From positions 1 to 64,000 of the forward strand of contig JAQWMQ010000016.1 in NCBI GenBank assembly GCA_029246705.1: a stretch of 64,000 nt of DNA. Reading direction: 5' to 3'. Below the pieces are notes generated by a model. That model worked only from the letters and a program-made list of their open reading frames with translations, had not been told where the DNA came from and made no database searches. The stretch comes from Phycisphaerales bacterium. GTDB lineage: Bacteria; Planctomycetota; Phycisphaerae; Phycisphaerales; SM1A02. Shown piece by piece: positions 36,922-45,189 of the stretch. The stretch's first letter is position 1. Each line of letters starts with the position of its first letter. Position numbers and translations under genes: made by a program.

Positions 36922-38247
36922 TCAGACCGTGGCCGGTTCCTTGACCGGATGCACCACCCCGGTGCACGAACCGAATCCGATGCGCTGCACGCCATCCCGC
37001 TGACACCAGCCGTTGATCACGACCTCGTCACCGTCCTGGAGGAACTTGCGCTCGGTGCCGTCACCGAGAGTGATGGGATTCTGCCCACGCCAGGTGCGCT
37101 CGAGCAGGCAACCACGCGAATCCTCGGCGACGCCGGAGACGGTGCCCGAGGCGAAGATGTCACCGGGACGCATCGGACAGCCGGTCTTGGTGTGGTGGGC
37201 GAGCATCTGTGACATCGTCCAGTACATGTCCGCATAGTTGCCGCGACTGACCAGGGTGGGTTCGGACCCCGCCTCGCGCATGGCCGCGGATGAGATCTCC
37301 ACCGTCAACTGCAGATCGATGCCGAAGTCATCAGCCCAGTTGAGGTAGTCCAGGTTCTTCGGGTCGTCATCACCACGAAGCGGCCCGGGCACCATGAACG
37401 GCTCGAGTGCGTCGAGGGTGACGATCCAGGGACTGAGGGTGGTGCCGAAGTTCTTGGAGTTGAAAGGGCCCAGCGGTTGGTACTCCCACTTCTGCACGTC
37501 ACGGGCGGACCAATCGTTCATGAGCATGAGCCCGAAGAGGTGGTCACGGGCGTTCTCGATGTCGATCCGGTGACCCATGGGGTTGCCGGGCCCGACGACG
37601 AAGGTCACTTCCAGTTCGTAGTCGAGCAGCCGGACCGGGCCGAACCTGGGATCCTCGCCGTCGGCGGCGATCGTCTGTCCCATCGGACGATCGATCGGGG
37701 TTCCGCTGATCACGATGCTCGAGGCACGGCCGTGGTAGCCCACCGGAAGATGCTTCCAGTTGGGAAGCAGCGGGTTGTCGGGACGGAACATCGAACCGAC
37801 GTTGGTCGCGTGGTGCAGCGAGGCGTAGAAGTCGGTGTAGTCGCCGATCGCCATGGGCACGTGCATCCGGACCTCGGACTGCCGCACGAAGCAGGCATCA
37901 CGATCGTCGGGCTTGTCCTTGAGATCGGGCATGTCGCTGCGAAGCAGTGCGGAGACCCGCTCACGCACGCTTCGCCATTCGTCACGGCCGAGGCCGAGGT
38001 AGTCGTTGAGGCTGTTCGCGCTCAGGGCGCAACGAGCCTCGGGCGAACAGTGATCATCCAGGTAGCCGGCTTCGACCAGGGCCTGGCAGTCGAGGATCTC
38101 CTCGCCGATCGCGATCCCGATGCAGCGGGTGTCCCCATCGGGACGGGAGAAGAGACCGAAAGGCAGGTTCTGGATCGGGAAGTCGGTGTCCGAACCGTTT
38201 GCGGACTCGATCCAGGATTTGAGGTTGGGGTCGGTGGTGCTGTTCAT
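36922..38247 (-). CDS. fahA: Fumarylacetoacetase
   Basis: The 441-residue length fits full fumarylacetoacetases. The N-terminal domain (LPFGLFSR) precedes the FAH fold, with metal and catalytic residues in IGDYTDFYASLHHATN (Asp, Tyr, His of the YTDF-HH motif), PVGYHGRASSI, LDYELEVTFVVG (metal-binding Glu residues) and LMNDWSARDVQKWEY. It cleaves fumarylacetoacetate to fumarate and acetoacetate, ending tyrosine catabolism. AAGG lies 6 bases before ATG 38247. It follows the unknown gene at 38256-39185 by 8 bases on the same strand, so the two are an operon. Confidence 0.95.
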   Translation of the reverse strand: MNSTTDPNLKSWIESANGSDTDFPIQNLPFGLFSRPDGDTRCIGIAIGEEILDCQALVEAGYLDDHCSPEARCALSANSLNDYLGLGRDEWRSVRERVSALLRSDMPDLKDKPDDRDACFVRQSEVRMHVPMAIGDYTDFYASLHHATNVGSMFRPDNPLLPNWKHLPVGYHGRASSIVISGTPIDRPMGQTIAADGEDPRFGPVRLLDYELEVTFVVGPGNPMGHRIDIENARDHLFGLMLMNDWSARDVQKWEYQPLGPFNSKNFGTTLSPWIVTLDALEPFMVPGPLRGDDDPKNLDYLNWADDFGIDLQLTVEISSAAMREAGSEPTLVSRGNYADMYWTMSQMLAHHTKTGCPMRPGDIFASGTVSGVAEDSRGCLLERTWRGQNPITLGDGTERKFLQDGDEVVINGWCQRDGVQRIGFGSCTGVVHPVKEPATV

Positions 38248-38255
38248 GGGGGCCT

Positions 38256-39185
38256 TCAGGTTGCGGCTGCATCGGGACGCAGCAGTTCAAGCTTGGTGAG
38301 ATCCTCGATGGGTTCGGTGAAACTGCAGGAACCGAACCCGTGACAGAAGCGTTCGCGGGCTTCCTCGATCTGGGCGATGCCGTATGCCCGACCGGAGACT
38401 TCGATCGAGTCGTCATCGATGTCGAAGAGATCGGATGAACGAGCTTCAAGTACGGGAATCAGATCCGCTTCAGCCAGACTGTCCGACCACCAGGCCAGGC
38501 AGCCGCCGATGAAGACGTTGAGGAAACCGAACTGATCGCAACCCACCGAGTCGGCGTGGTGACGCAAGGGCGCATGGAGCCCGGCGGTCGCCTTGAACGG
38601 AACCTCGGCGTTGCTGCATCCGATGATGAAGCGAGCGAGTTCCTCCGGCGTGGGATGCAGATCAGCGGTCACCCCGCCGGTTCTCACCTTGGCTCCGGCA
38701 TCCATTCCGGCCATCGCGGCGAGCAGTCCACGGATGTCGACGTGGTGGTCCAGCTCGAAGTAGGGAAAGATCGACTCCGGCAGCTGCTCGAGCGCGTTGT
38801 CGATCTCGGAGGCGTTGGAAGCACGACACTCGATGGTGTCGATCACCGCGGCACCGGTGCCCTTGGGCAGATGGCGTTCATTGAACGCCTCGATCGCGTC
38901 AAGATCATCGGCGAACTGCTCCTCGCCCGCCGGGGCGGTGAGCGCGCTGATCACCCAGCAGTCGTCCGAGGCCGGATCGTTGGAGACCGGGAGCAGTGCA
39001 TTGGCCGCACGTTCGAACTCATCCAGCCTCGAGACTGGAATGATCAGCCTGGACATCATCCAGCCGTCGGCGTGGTCTCGATAGGTCGCGTAGTTGGTGA
39101 CGGTCGGAGCCATCTCCAGCAGCGCAGGCGGAAAGAGACCTGCGTAGTCGATGATGCCGTCCATCAGGGTTCGAATCGAATGCAT
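38256..39185 (-). CDS. Conserved unknown protein coupled to fumarylacetoacetase
   Basis: GGGAG 7 bases before ATG 39185; 309 residues, no signal peptide or membrane segment, so cytoplasmic. Recognisable conserved-looking stretches are IIDYAGLFPPALLEMAPTV at the N-terminus, DHHVDIRGLL, KVRTGGVTADLHPTPEELA and VPFKATAGLHAPLR, suggesting an enzyme with a barrel-like active site (Lys, His and Arg in loops). From memory, similar proteins occur beside fumarylacetoacetase genes in other phyla but have no known role. No glutathione-dependent maleylacetoacetate isomerase is visible here, so a role in that step is possible, without direct evidence. Confidence 0.8.
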   Translation of the reverse strand: MHSIRTLMDGIIDYAGLFPPALLEMAPTVTNYATYRDHADGWMMSRLIIPVSRLDEFERAANALLPVSNDPASDDCWVISALTAPAGEEQFADDLDAIEAFNERHLPKGTGAAVIDTIECRASNASEIDNALEQLPESIFPYFELDHHVDIRGLLAAMAGMDAGAKVRTGGVTADLHPTPEELARFIIGCSNAEVPFKATAGLHAPLRHHADSVGCDQFGFLNVFIGGCLAWWSDSLAEADLIPVLEARSSDLFDIDDDSIEVSGRAYGIAQIEEARERFCHGFGSCSFTEPIEDLTKLELLRPDAAAT

Positions 39186-39212
39186 GAGGTTGCTCCCGGT
39201 GGGAGGGACATT

Positions 39213-40571
39213 CTATCCGACCTCGCGGGAGTCGGCAGACTTGACCTCCTCGGCTCCGGGATCCCAGTCCACCAGGTCGGTGGTGTTCGCCCAGACCAGG
39301 AATCGAGCGAGGGTTCGGGGCAGTTCCTCGGCGGGCAGGCGACCCTCGAGCCGCTCCGACAAGGAATCCTCATCGACCACGCCCTGACTGTCCTCGATGA
39401 CCGGGAGGAGGATCTCCGCGACCGGAAGCGCGGCGACGCAGACCCCGAGGATGTCCGGACGCCGGCTGATCGGGGACTCGACCAGGGTGCGCCCTGCATC
39501 CAGAAGTTCGAGGCTGCGCTCATCGGCCCGCATGAGATCGAGCATCTCACCGGCCCGAACGACTTCGAGGGCATGCTGGAACGAACCGGTGCCGAGCAGG
39601 GCGAGTTCCTCGAGGGATCGACTTCCTCCGGTATCGGCCAGCAATTCGACGAGTCCGGAGACCTCTGACAGCGAGACGTCCGGCAGTGGTTCGAGTGCAC
39701 CGCCCTCGGTCAATGGTTCATCCGGACGACCGATCTCCGCGGCCTGGAGCTGGTCGCTGACGATGGTGTCGTGGATCCTCTTGCAGAGAGCACGAAACGA
39801 CTCGTCCTCGTACTCGCGCGGATGAGGCACGTCGTTCTCGACGATCGTGCTGATCCGACCGGGATTGGCCGCCAGCAGGACGATGCGATCAGCCAGATAC
39901 ACCGCCTCCTCGATGATGTGGGTGATGAGCAGGACGCTCTCGGGCGCACGCAGTTTCGGTTCCTGCTCCGATGAGCGATGGGTGACCATCCGGTAGACCT
40001 CGCTGCGAAGGCTTTCCGCAGTGAAGACATCCAGTGCGGAGAACGGCTCGTCCATGCAGAGCAGTTCCGGTTCGGAGACCAGTGCCCGGGCGATGCCGAC
40101 ACGCTGCTTCATGCCACCGGACAGTTCACGTGGCAATGCATCCTCCGCACCAAGCAGTCCGACGAGTTCCAGAACGGTGTCGACCCGGTGGTCACGTTCC
40201 GCAGGATCGATTTCGGAAGCGCCCAGCCCGACGGCCACGTTGTCCCGGACCGACAGCCATGGAAGAAGCGCGAAATCCTGGAAGACAAGCGCGGTCTGAG
40301 GCCGAGGTCCGTCCAGTTCACGACCGTCACAGTGGACCGTCCCTTCCGAAGGACGGGCAAGCCCGATCAGCAGTCGAAGCAGCGTGCTCTTGCCGCAGCC
40401 GGAAGGCCCCAGCAAGGCAAGGACTTCCCCACGACGAACCTCGAGATCCACACCATCCAGGATCGTTCGGGGTGGATCACCGAAGCGTTGCACCACGCCG
40501 GACAACCGTGCCAGCGGCTGGTTCTCGTCAATGCTCCTGTCGGTCTTGGTCATGCCATCGACTCCATTCAT
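39213..40571 (-). CDS. NitT/TauT-type ABC transporter ATP-binding protein with AAA-associated C-terminal domain
   Basis: The 452-residue product has a full ABC domain in residues about 20-275: GPSGCGKST (Walker A), FQDFALLPW (Q-loop), LSGGMKQRVGIARAL (signature), ELLCMDEPFSALD (Walker B) and LLITHIIEEAVYLADR (H-loop). The last 160 residues match the AAA-associated C-terminal domain found on some nitrate/sulfonate-type ATPases. Its ATG overlaps the permease stop by 4 bases. It energises the double permease; the substrate class (nitrate, sulfonate, taurine or similar anion) is inferred only from family. Confidence 0.88.
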   Translation of the reverse strand: MNGVDGMTKTDRSIDENQPLARLSGVVQRFGDPPRTILDGVDLEVRRGEVLALLGPSGCGKSTLLRLLIGLARPSEGTVHCDGRELDGPRPQTALVFQDFALLPWLSVRDNVAVGLGASEIDPAERDHRVDTVLELVGLLGAEDALPRELSGGMKQRVGIARALVSEPELLCMDEPFSALDVFTAESLRSEVYRMVTHRSSEQEPKLRAPESVLLITHIIEEAVYLADRIVLLAANPGRISTIVENDVPHPREYEDESFRALCKRIHDTIVSDQLQAAEIGRPDEPLTEGGALEPLPDVSLSEVSGLVELLADTGGSRSLEELALLGTGSFQHALEVVRAGEMLDLMRADERSLELLDAGRTLVESPISRRPDILGVCVAALPVAEILLPVIEDSQGVVDEDSLSERLEGRLPAEELPRTLARFLVWANTTDLVDWDPGAEEVKSADSREVG

Positions 40572-42370
40572 GCCAGTGCGAAGCGATCACGTGCGTGTCG
40601 CTCAATTGGATTCCAGACCAGACGGTTGATGACCACCACCCCCACCGCCATCATCACCGTCGCCGCCGCCAGGGCCGGGTAGGCACCGTCTTCGGTCGCA
40701 CGCGCGATGATCGAACCGATGCCCAGCACCTCGTCCGGTCGTCGGTCGGGGCCCAGGTCGATGAATTCGGCGACGATCGTCGCGTTCCAGGCGGCACCGG
40801 CAGCGGTGATCCACCCGGTGGTCAACGCCGGCAGCACCACCGGCAGGTGGATCAACCTGAAGCGTCTCAGCGGCCCGATCCCGGTGAGTCGAGCCAGTTC
40901 CTCGAGCGGTGTGGGAATCGACCGCCCGCCCGCAAGCACGTTGAAGAGCACGTACCACTGCGAACCGAAGACCAGCAGCAGCACCACCACCACTTCAAGA
41001 GGCACCTGGTACCCGGTCAACCAGACCACGATCACCGGGAAGATCAGCGGCGCGGGATAGCTGGCCGCCAGTTGGATGATCGGACTGAACCGACCGAAAC
41101 GTCGCGGCGAACGGGAGACCCAGATACCGAAGGGCACCGTCCAGAGCGTTGCGATCAGCAGTGCAGCCAGTACCCGGAGGAAACTGAGTCCGAACCCGGT
41201 GAAGATGTCGACCCAGCCGATGGTCTCGGGGTGACTGAGGTCACCGCCGGGGTCCCAGCCCACCTTCAGCAGGAGATTGATGAGCATCCACAGGCCGATC
41301 CCCGCCAGCACCACCGAGACCAGGACCAGCAAACCCATGGACGCTCGACCCAGCAACCGCCAGCGATGCGCCGAAGCACGGCTTTGTTCGTGGTGATGCC
41401 GGTGCGCACCCGCCCGTCGTTCCGACCGCCGGTGATGACGTTGATGCACCCGGCGTTGAACCGTCGAGAGCAGCCGGGAGCGACGAAGCAGGCTGTACAC
41501 CCAGGACTTCGGCTGTTCCCCGGAACCGATCGACTCCATGCGAAACCGATCGGACCAGGCGACCAGTGGACGAAAGATGAACTGATCGGTCGCCAGCACC
41601 AGGATCGCCATCGCCACCAGGCCCGCGATGATCGCCACGGTCTGGTTGCCCGCGACGGCAAGCGCGACGTAGGAACCGACCCCCGCGAGTTGGTAGTCCT
41701 CTTTACCCAGGGTGAACGCCTCGCAGACCGAGAGGAAGAACCAGCCACCGGCGAAACTGAGCATCGAGTTGTAGACCAGCGGCGTGACGGTGGTCGGCAG
41801 CCTGAAGCGAAGAAAGCGTCGCACCGGTCCGTAGCCACCGAGATCCGCGACTTCCTCCAGGGATTTGGGCACCGATCGCAGGGCGCCGTAGTACCCGAAG
41901 GTCAGGTTCCAGGCCTGGCCGGTGAAGATCATGATGATCGAGGCGAGTTCCAACCCGATCCGGGTTCCGGGAACGATCGCAACGAGTGCCACCACCAATG
42001 CGGGCAGGAATGAAAGCACCGGAATCGACTGGAGGATGTCGAGCATCGGCATCATCACCGCCGATGCGCGGCGGCTGGAAGCCGCGAGGGTGCCGAAGGC
42101 CAGGGTGAACAGCAGCGAGAGGACGAAAGCCGCGAAGCAGCGGCCGAGACTGAGCATCGCGTACCCGGGCAGGTGGACCAGGTCGAGCGAGATCTTCTCG
42201 ACCGGCTCGAAACTGGTCGAGGCGTTGCGACCGAGCAGCAGCAGGATCCCGAGCAGCCCCAGGATCAGGGCGAGCACCCCCGCCTCGATCGAGAATGCGG
42301 CAGCACCTCCACGAAGACCCTTCGTCGCCGAACCGGAACTGGTTGGTGCCCTGCGGAGCATGAGGTGCAT
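40568..42370 (-). CDS. ABC transporter permease with two fused permease domains
   Basis: I use ATG 42370; GTG 42385 is also possible, and neither has a strong ribosome binding site. The 600-residue product has two copies of the BPD_transp_1 fold, each with about six helices and an EAA loop: EEVADLGGYGPVRRF near residue 180 and EELARLTGIGPLRRF near 500. The copies are joined by a linker very rich in Arg and His (QRRVHQRHHRRSER). Fusion makes a single polypeptide of what is usually a homodimer or heterodimer. No substrate-binding protein gene is adjacent on either side. Confidence 0.88.
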   Translation of the reverse strand: MHLMLRRAPTSSGSATKGLRGGAAAFSIEAGVLALILGLLGILLLLGRNASTSFEPVEKISLDLVHLPGYAMLSLGRCFAAFVLSLLFTLAFGTLAASSRRASAVMMPMLDILQSIPVLSFLPALVVALVAIVPGTRIGLELASIIMIFTGQAWNLTFGYYGALRSVPKSLEEVADLGGYGPVRRFLRFRLPTTVTPLVYNSMLSFAGGWFFLSVCEAFTLGKEDYQLAGVGSYVALAVAGNQTVAIIAGLVAMAILVLATDQFIFRPLVAWSDRFRMESIGSGEQPKSWVYSLLRRSRLLSTVQRRVHQRHHRRSERRAGAHRHHHEQSRASAHRWRLLGRASMGLLVLVSVVLAGIGLWMLINLLLKVGWDPGGDLSHPETIGWVDIFTGFGLSFLRVLAALLIATLWTVPFGIWVSRSPRRFGRFSPIIQLAASYPAPLIFPVIVVWLTGYQVPLEVVVVLLLVFGSQWYVLFNVLAGGRSIPTPLEELARLTGIGPLRRFRLIHLPVVLPALTTGWITAAGAAWNATIVAEFIDLGPDRRPDEVLGIGSIIARATEDGAYPALAAATVMMAVGVVVINRLVWNPIERHARDRFALA

Positions 42371-42503
42371 GGTGACCGAACTCACGGGATGTGCAACCCG
42401 AGCAGGTACGCACCGAGCGTCCTCGGAAGCACCTTCCCCACACCACGGTTAGGCTGAACGCCTGAAAGTCCGGAGAACCACGGATTCGGATCGGAGTGCA
42501 CCC

Positions 42504-43919
42504 ATGAAGACAACGATGTCGGAGAACCCGGTCCTCCGCATCGTCGTGCTGTGCATCCTCTATTGTGCGCAGGGGATCCCCCACGGCTTCGTCACCTACG
42601 CCCTCGTCGCCTGGCTGGTCGAGCATGGCACCGAGACCGCCGGAGTCGCCATGATCACGGGGGCCTCGGTGATGCCTTGGAGCTTCAAGTGGGCCTGGGG
42701 GCCGATCGTCGATCGCTACCAGATCCTTGAATACGGCAAACGAAGACCCTGGATCATCTTCGCACAGGCCCTGATGATCGGTTCGGCCTTCGTGCTGACC
42801 TTGGTGCCGGACCCCGCGCAGGCGATCTGGGTCCTGGCGGGCGTGATCTTCATGCACAACGTCTTCAGCGGCCTGCAGGACGTGGCGGTGGATGCCCTGG
42901 CGGTGGACCTGCTGAAACCCGAGGAACGCGGTCGCGCCAACGGCTTGATGTACGGCTCGAAGTACGGCGGGACGGCACTGGGCGCGGGCTTGCTCGGCTA
43001 TGTCCTGACGAATTCCGATGGCAGCCTCTTCTACTCGGTCCTGATCATGATGGGCCTGCTCGCGTTGATCATGTGCGTGCCGATCTTCGTTCGAGAACGT
43101 CCGGGCGAACGACTCTTCCCGGGATTGAAGCACCAGACAGGACACCTGGTCGAGGATGCGCGGGATGCAGACGAGGGTTCGGAGAACCCGACCGTCAAGG
43201 TGCTGCTGAAGCGACTGCTCTCCGCGTTCAATCGCCGGAACACGATGCTCGCCGCGGTGCTGGGTCTGCTGGTCTGGATTCCCAACGGCCTGGTCTATCC
43301 GGTGAGCATGACGCTCTTCATCGGCAAGCTCGGCTGGACCCAGGGGGACTACACCGCCGTCACCGGTACCTGGGGCCTGGCCGCGGGACTGACCTGCTCG
43401 GTGCTTGGCGGCTTCGTCGCGGACCTGATCGGGGCGCGCACCCTGGCCGCTCTCTGCGCCACGACCTTCGCGCTCATGCTGGCGGCCTTCGCCATGGTGC
43501 CCGATTCGGTCTGGATGAACACCACCTTCGTGAGTGTCTTCCTGGTGGTGGAGTCGGGCGTCCATGGCGCGCTGAACGTCTCGCTGTTCGCGATCTTCAT
43601 GTCGGTCAGCTGGCGAATCGTCGCCGCCACCCAGTTCACCGCGTACATGGCCCTGATGAACCTCAGCTACACCGCCGGAAACTTCATGAGCCCGGTGCTC
43701 GAACCACTTGGGGTGCGCACGATCTACGCGATCGCCGCCTGCATCCAGATTCTGGTGCTCTTCGTCCTGCCGTTCTGCCGACAGACCAAGGAGAAGCGAA
43801 CCATGGGCCCGCGCTGCCAGAAGTGCGAATACCTGCTTCAGGGCCTGCCGCAGGACCATCCCTGTCCGGAATGCGGATGGCGGCAGATCGAGGACCCCGA
43901 TCCGCTGACAACGACTTGA
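42504..43919 (+). CDS. AmpG-like MFS transporter with C-terminal zinc ribbon
   Basis: GGAG 8 bases before ATG 42504; 471 residues. Twelve membrane helices with the AmpG/acetyl-CoA-transporter look: LYCAQGIPHGF in helix 1, WAWGPIVDRY at the end of helix 2 and DVAVDALAVDLL in helix 4. After the last helix the protein ends with CQKCEYLLQGLPQDHPCPECGW, a zinc ribbon of the same type as in the membrane-protein family of this window. It lies 31 bases upstream of the DUF1080 gene on the same strand and probably imports its substrate, perhaps a glycoside or peptidoglycan fragment. Confidence 0.88.
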   Translation: MKTTMSENPVLRIVVLCILYCAQGIPHGFVTYALVAWLVEHGTETAGVAMITGASVMPWSFKWAWGPIVDRYQILEYGKRRPWIIFAQALMIGSAFVLTLVPDPAQAIWVLAGVIFMHNVFSGLQDVAVDALAVDLLKPEERGRANGLMYGSKYGGTALGAGLLGYVLTNSDGSLFYSVLIMMGLLALIMCVPIFVRERPGERLFPGLKHQTGHLVEDARDADEGSENPTVKVLLKRLLSAFNRRNTMLAAVLGLLVWIPNGLVYPVSMTLFIGKLGWTQGDYTAVTGTWGLAAGLTCSVLGGFVADLIGARTLAALCATTFALMLAAFAMVPDSVWMNTTFVSVFLVVESGVHGALNVSLFAIFMSVSWRIVAATQFTAYMALMNLSYTAGNFMSPVLEPLGVRTIYAIAACIQILVLFVLPFCRQTKEKRTMGPRCQKCEYLLQGLPQDHPCPECGWRQIEDPDPLTTT

Positions 43920-43950
43920 ATCCCGTCCCCCGTTCGAGGAGGCTCTAGAC

Positions 43951-45189
43951 ATGAACATCATGATCATCCTGGCACCACTACTGAGCCTGTTCACCCTTGC
44001 ACCACAGGAACACCTGGTCCCACTGCCGCTGCACAACGGCGAGACCACCAACGGCGCCAACTGGGGATGGCTTCATCCGGAGACCCGCAACGGTGGGTCG
44101 CTTGAATCGACCGGCGCCGCCCGGGTGACGCCAATGGAGGGCGACAGCCACGTCGCGAGGGAATTCTTCACCGCACACGTGGTCGCACTTGATGCCGGAG
44201 CGGCGGCGATCACGCCACTCGTGGATGCCTCGGGCAAGACCATCGAGCTGGTTCCCGGAGGCCGATACCAGCTGTCATGGTCGCAGGGCGCGCTCGCTGA
44301 CGAGCCTCCTCCGATCCTCGCGGTGTACCTGCTGGACCAGAAACTCAACGAGGTTCCCGGTACCCGCACCGTCAGCTCCAGGACCGGAACCGACCCGAAG
44401 GACTGGAAGAGACAGCACGTCCGGTTCACCCTGCCAGAGGATCTCAGCGTCGAATGGGGCTACATGATCGCGTTCCAGAACCTGGCCAGGCCCGAGTCAG
44501 CGACCGATTCGATCGCCCTGGTGGACAAGGTCTCCATGGCACGCGTCGACTCCGATGAAGCGGGGTATCGAACCCTGTTCGATGGCACGACCCTCGAAGG
44601 CTGGACCGGTGCGGTGAAGGGTTACCGGGTGAAGGACGGGGCGATCGAACTGGACACCAGCTCCAACGCATCGGGGAACCTCTACACCAGTGATCAGTTC
44701 GACGATTTCATCCTGAGGTTCGAATTCAAGCTGACCGAGGGTGCGAACAACGGCGTGGGGATCAGGGCACCCCTGGGAGGCGATGCCGCCTACGAGGGCA
44801 TGGAGATTCAGGTCCTTGAAAACAGTCATTCGAAATACGAAGGCCTGAAGCCGTGGCAATACCACGGGGCGATCTACGGCGTTGCTCCGGCACGTCGTGG
44901 CTACCAACTCCCCCCGGGATCGTGGAACCACGAGGAGATTCGTGTCCGGGGCCGTGAGGTCAGAATCACGCTGAATGGCGAGGTGATCCTCGATGTGAAC
45001 CTCGACGAGGCCACGAAGGACGGTACCCTATCGGGACGAGATCACCCCGGTCTCAGCCGCACTGGCGGGCACATCGCCTTCTGCGGGCACGGCGACGAAG
45101 TTGCCTACAGGAACATCAGGATTCGGTCACTCGAAGACACGACGAAGCCACAGACCCAGAACCAGACCCAGAACAGGAGTTCACAGTGA
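43951..45189 (+). CDS. Exported DUF1080 (3-keto-disaccharide hydrolase-type) protein
   Basis: GAGGAGG 8 bases before ATG 43951. The 412-residue product has a signal peptide (MNIMIILAPLLSLFTLA). Residues about 20-200 are a beta-sandwich, probably carbohydrate-binding. From YRTLFDGTTLEGW at about 206 onward is DUF1080, with IELDTSSNASGNLYT, FILRFEFKLTEGANNGVGIRAP, MEIQVLEN, WQYHGAIYGV and WNHEEIRVRGREVRITLNG, the standard motifs. Family members act on 3-keto-glycosides. Its stop overlaps the GTG start of the Gfo/Idh/MocA gene, as is common in planctomycetes. Confidence 0.92.
   Translation: MNIMIILAPLLSLFTLAPQEHLVPLPLHNGETTNGANWGWLHPETRNGGSLESTGAARVTPMEGDSHVAREFFTAHVVALDAGAAAITPLVDASGKTIELVPGGRYQLSWSQGALADEPPPILAVYLLDQKLNEVPGTRTVSSRTGTDPKDWKRQHVRFTLPEDLSVEWGYMIAFQNLARPESATDSIALVDKVSMARVDSDEAGYRTLFDGTTLEGWTGAVKGYRVKDGAIELDTSSNASGNLYTSDQFDDFILRFEFKLTEGANNGVGIRAPLGGDAAYEGMEIQVLENSHSKYEGLKPWQYHGAIYGVAPARRGYQLPPGSWNHEEIRVRGREVRITLNGEVILDVNLDEATKDGTLSGRDHPGLSRTGGHIAFCGHGDEVAYRNIRIRSLEDTTKPQTQNQTQNRSSQ

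Noticed and set aside
40034-42013. Plus-strand 659-codon frame opposite the ABC genes
   Set aside because: Shadow of the ABC ATPase and permease; composition is Arg/His/Pro-rich.
41703-44060. Minus-strand 785-codon frame
   Set aside because: It is antisense to the MFS gene and out of frame with the permease; its product is dominated by His, Glu and Arg, typical of a GC-rich shadow frame.
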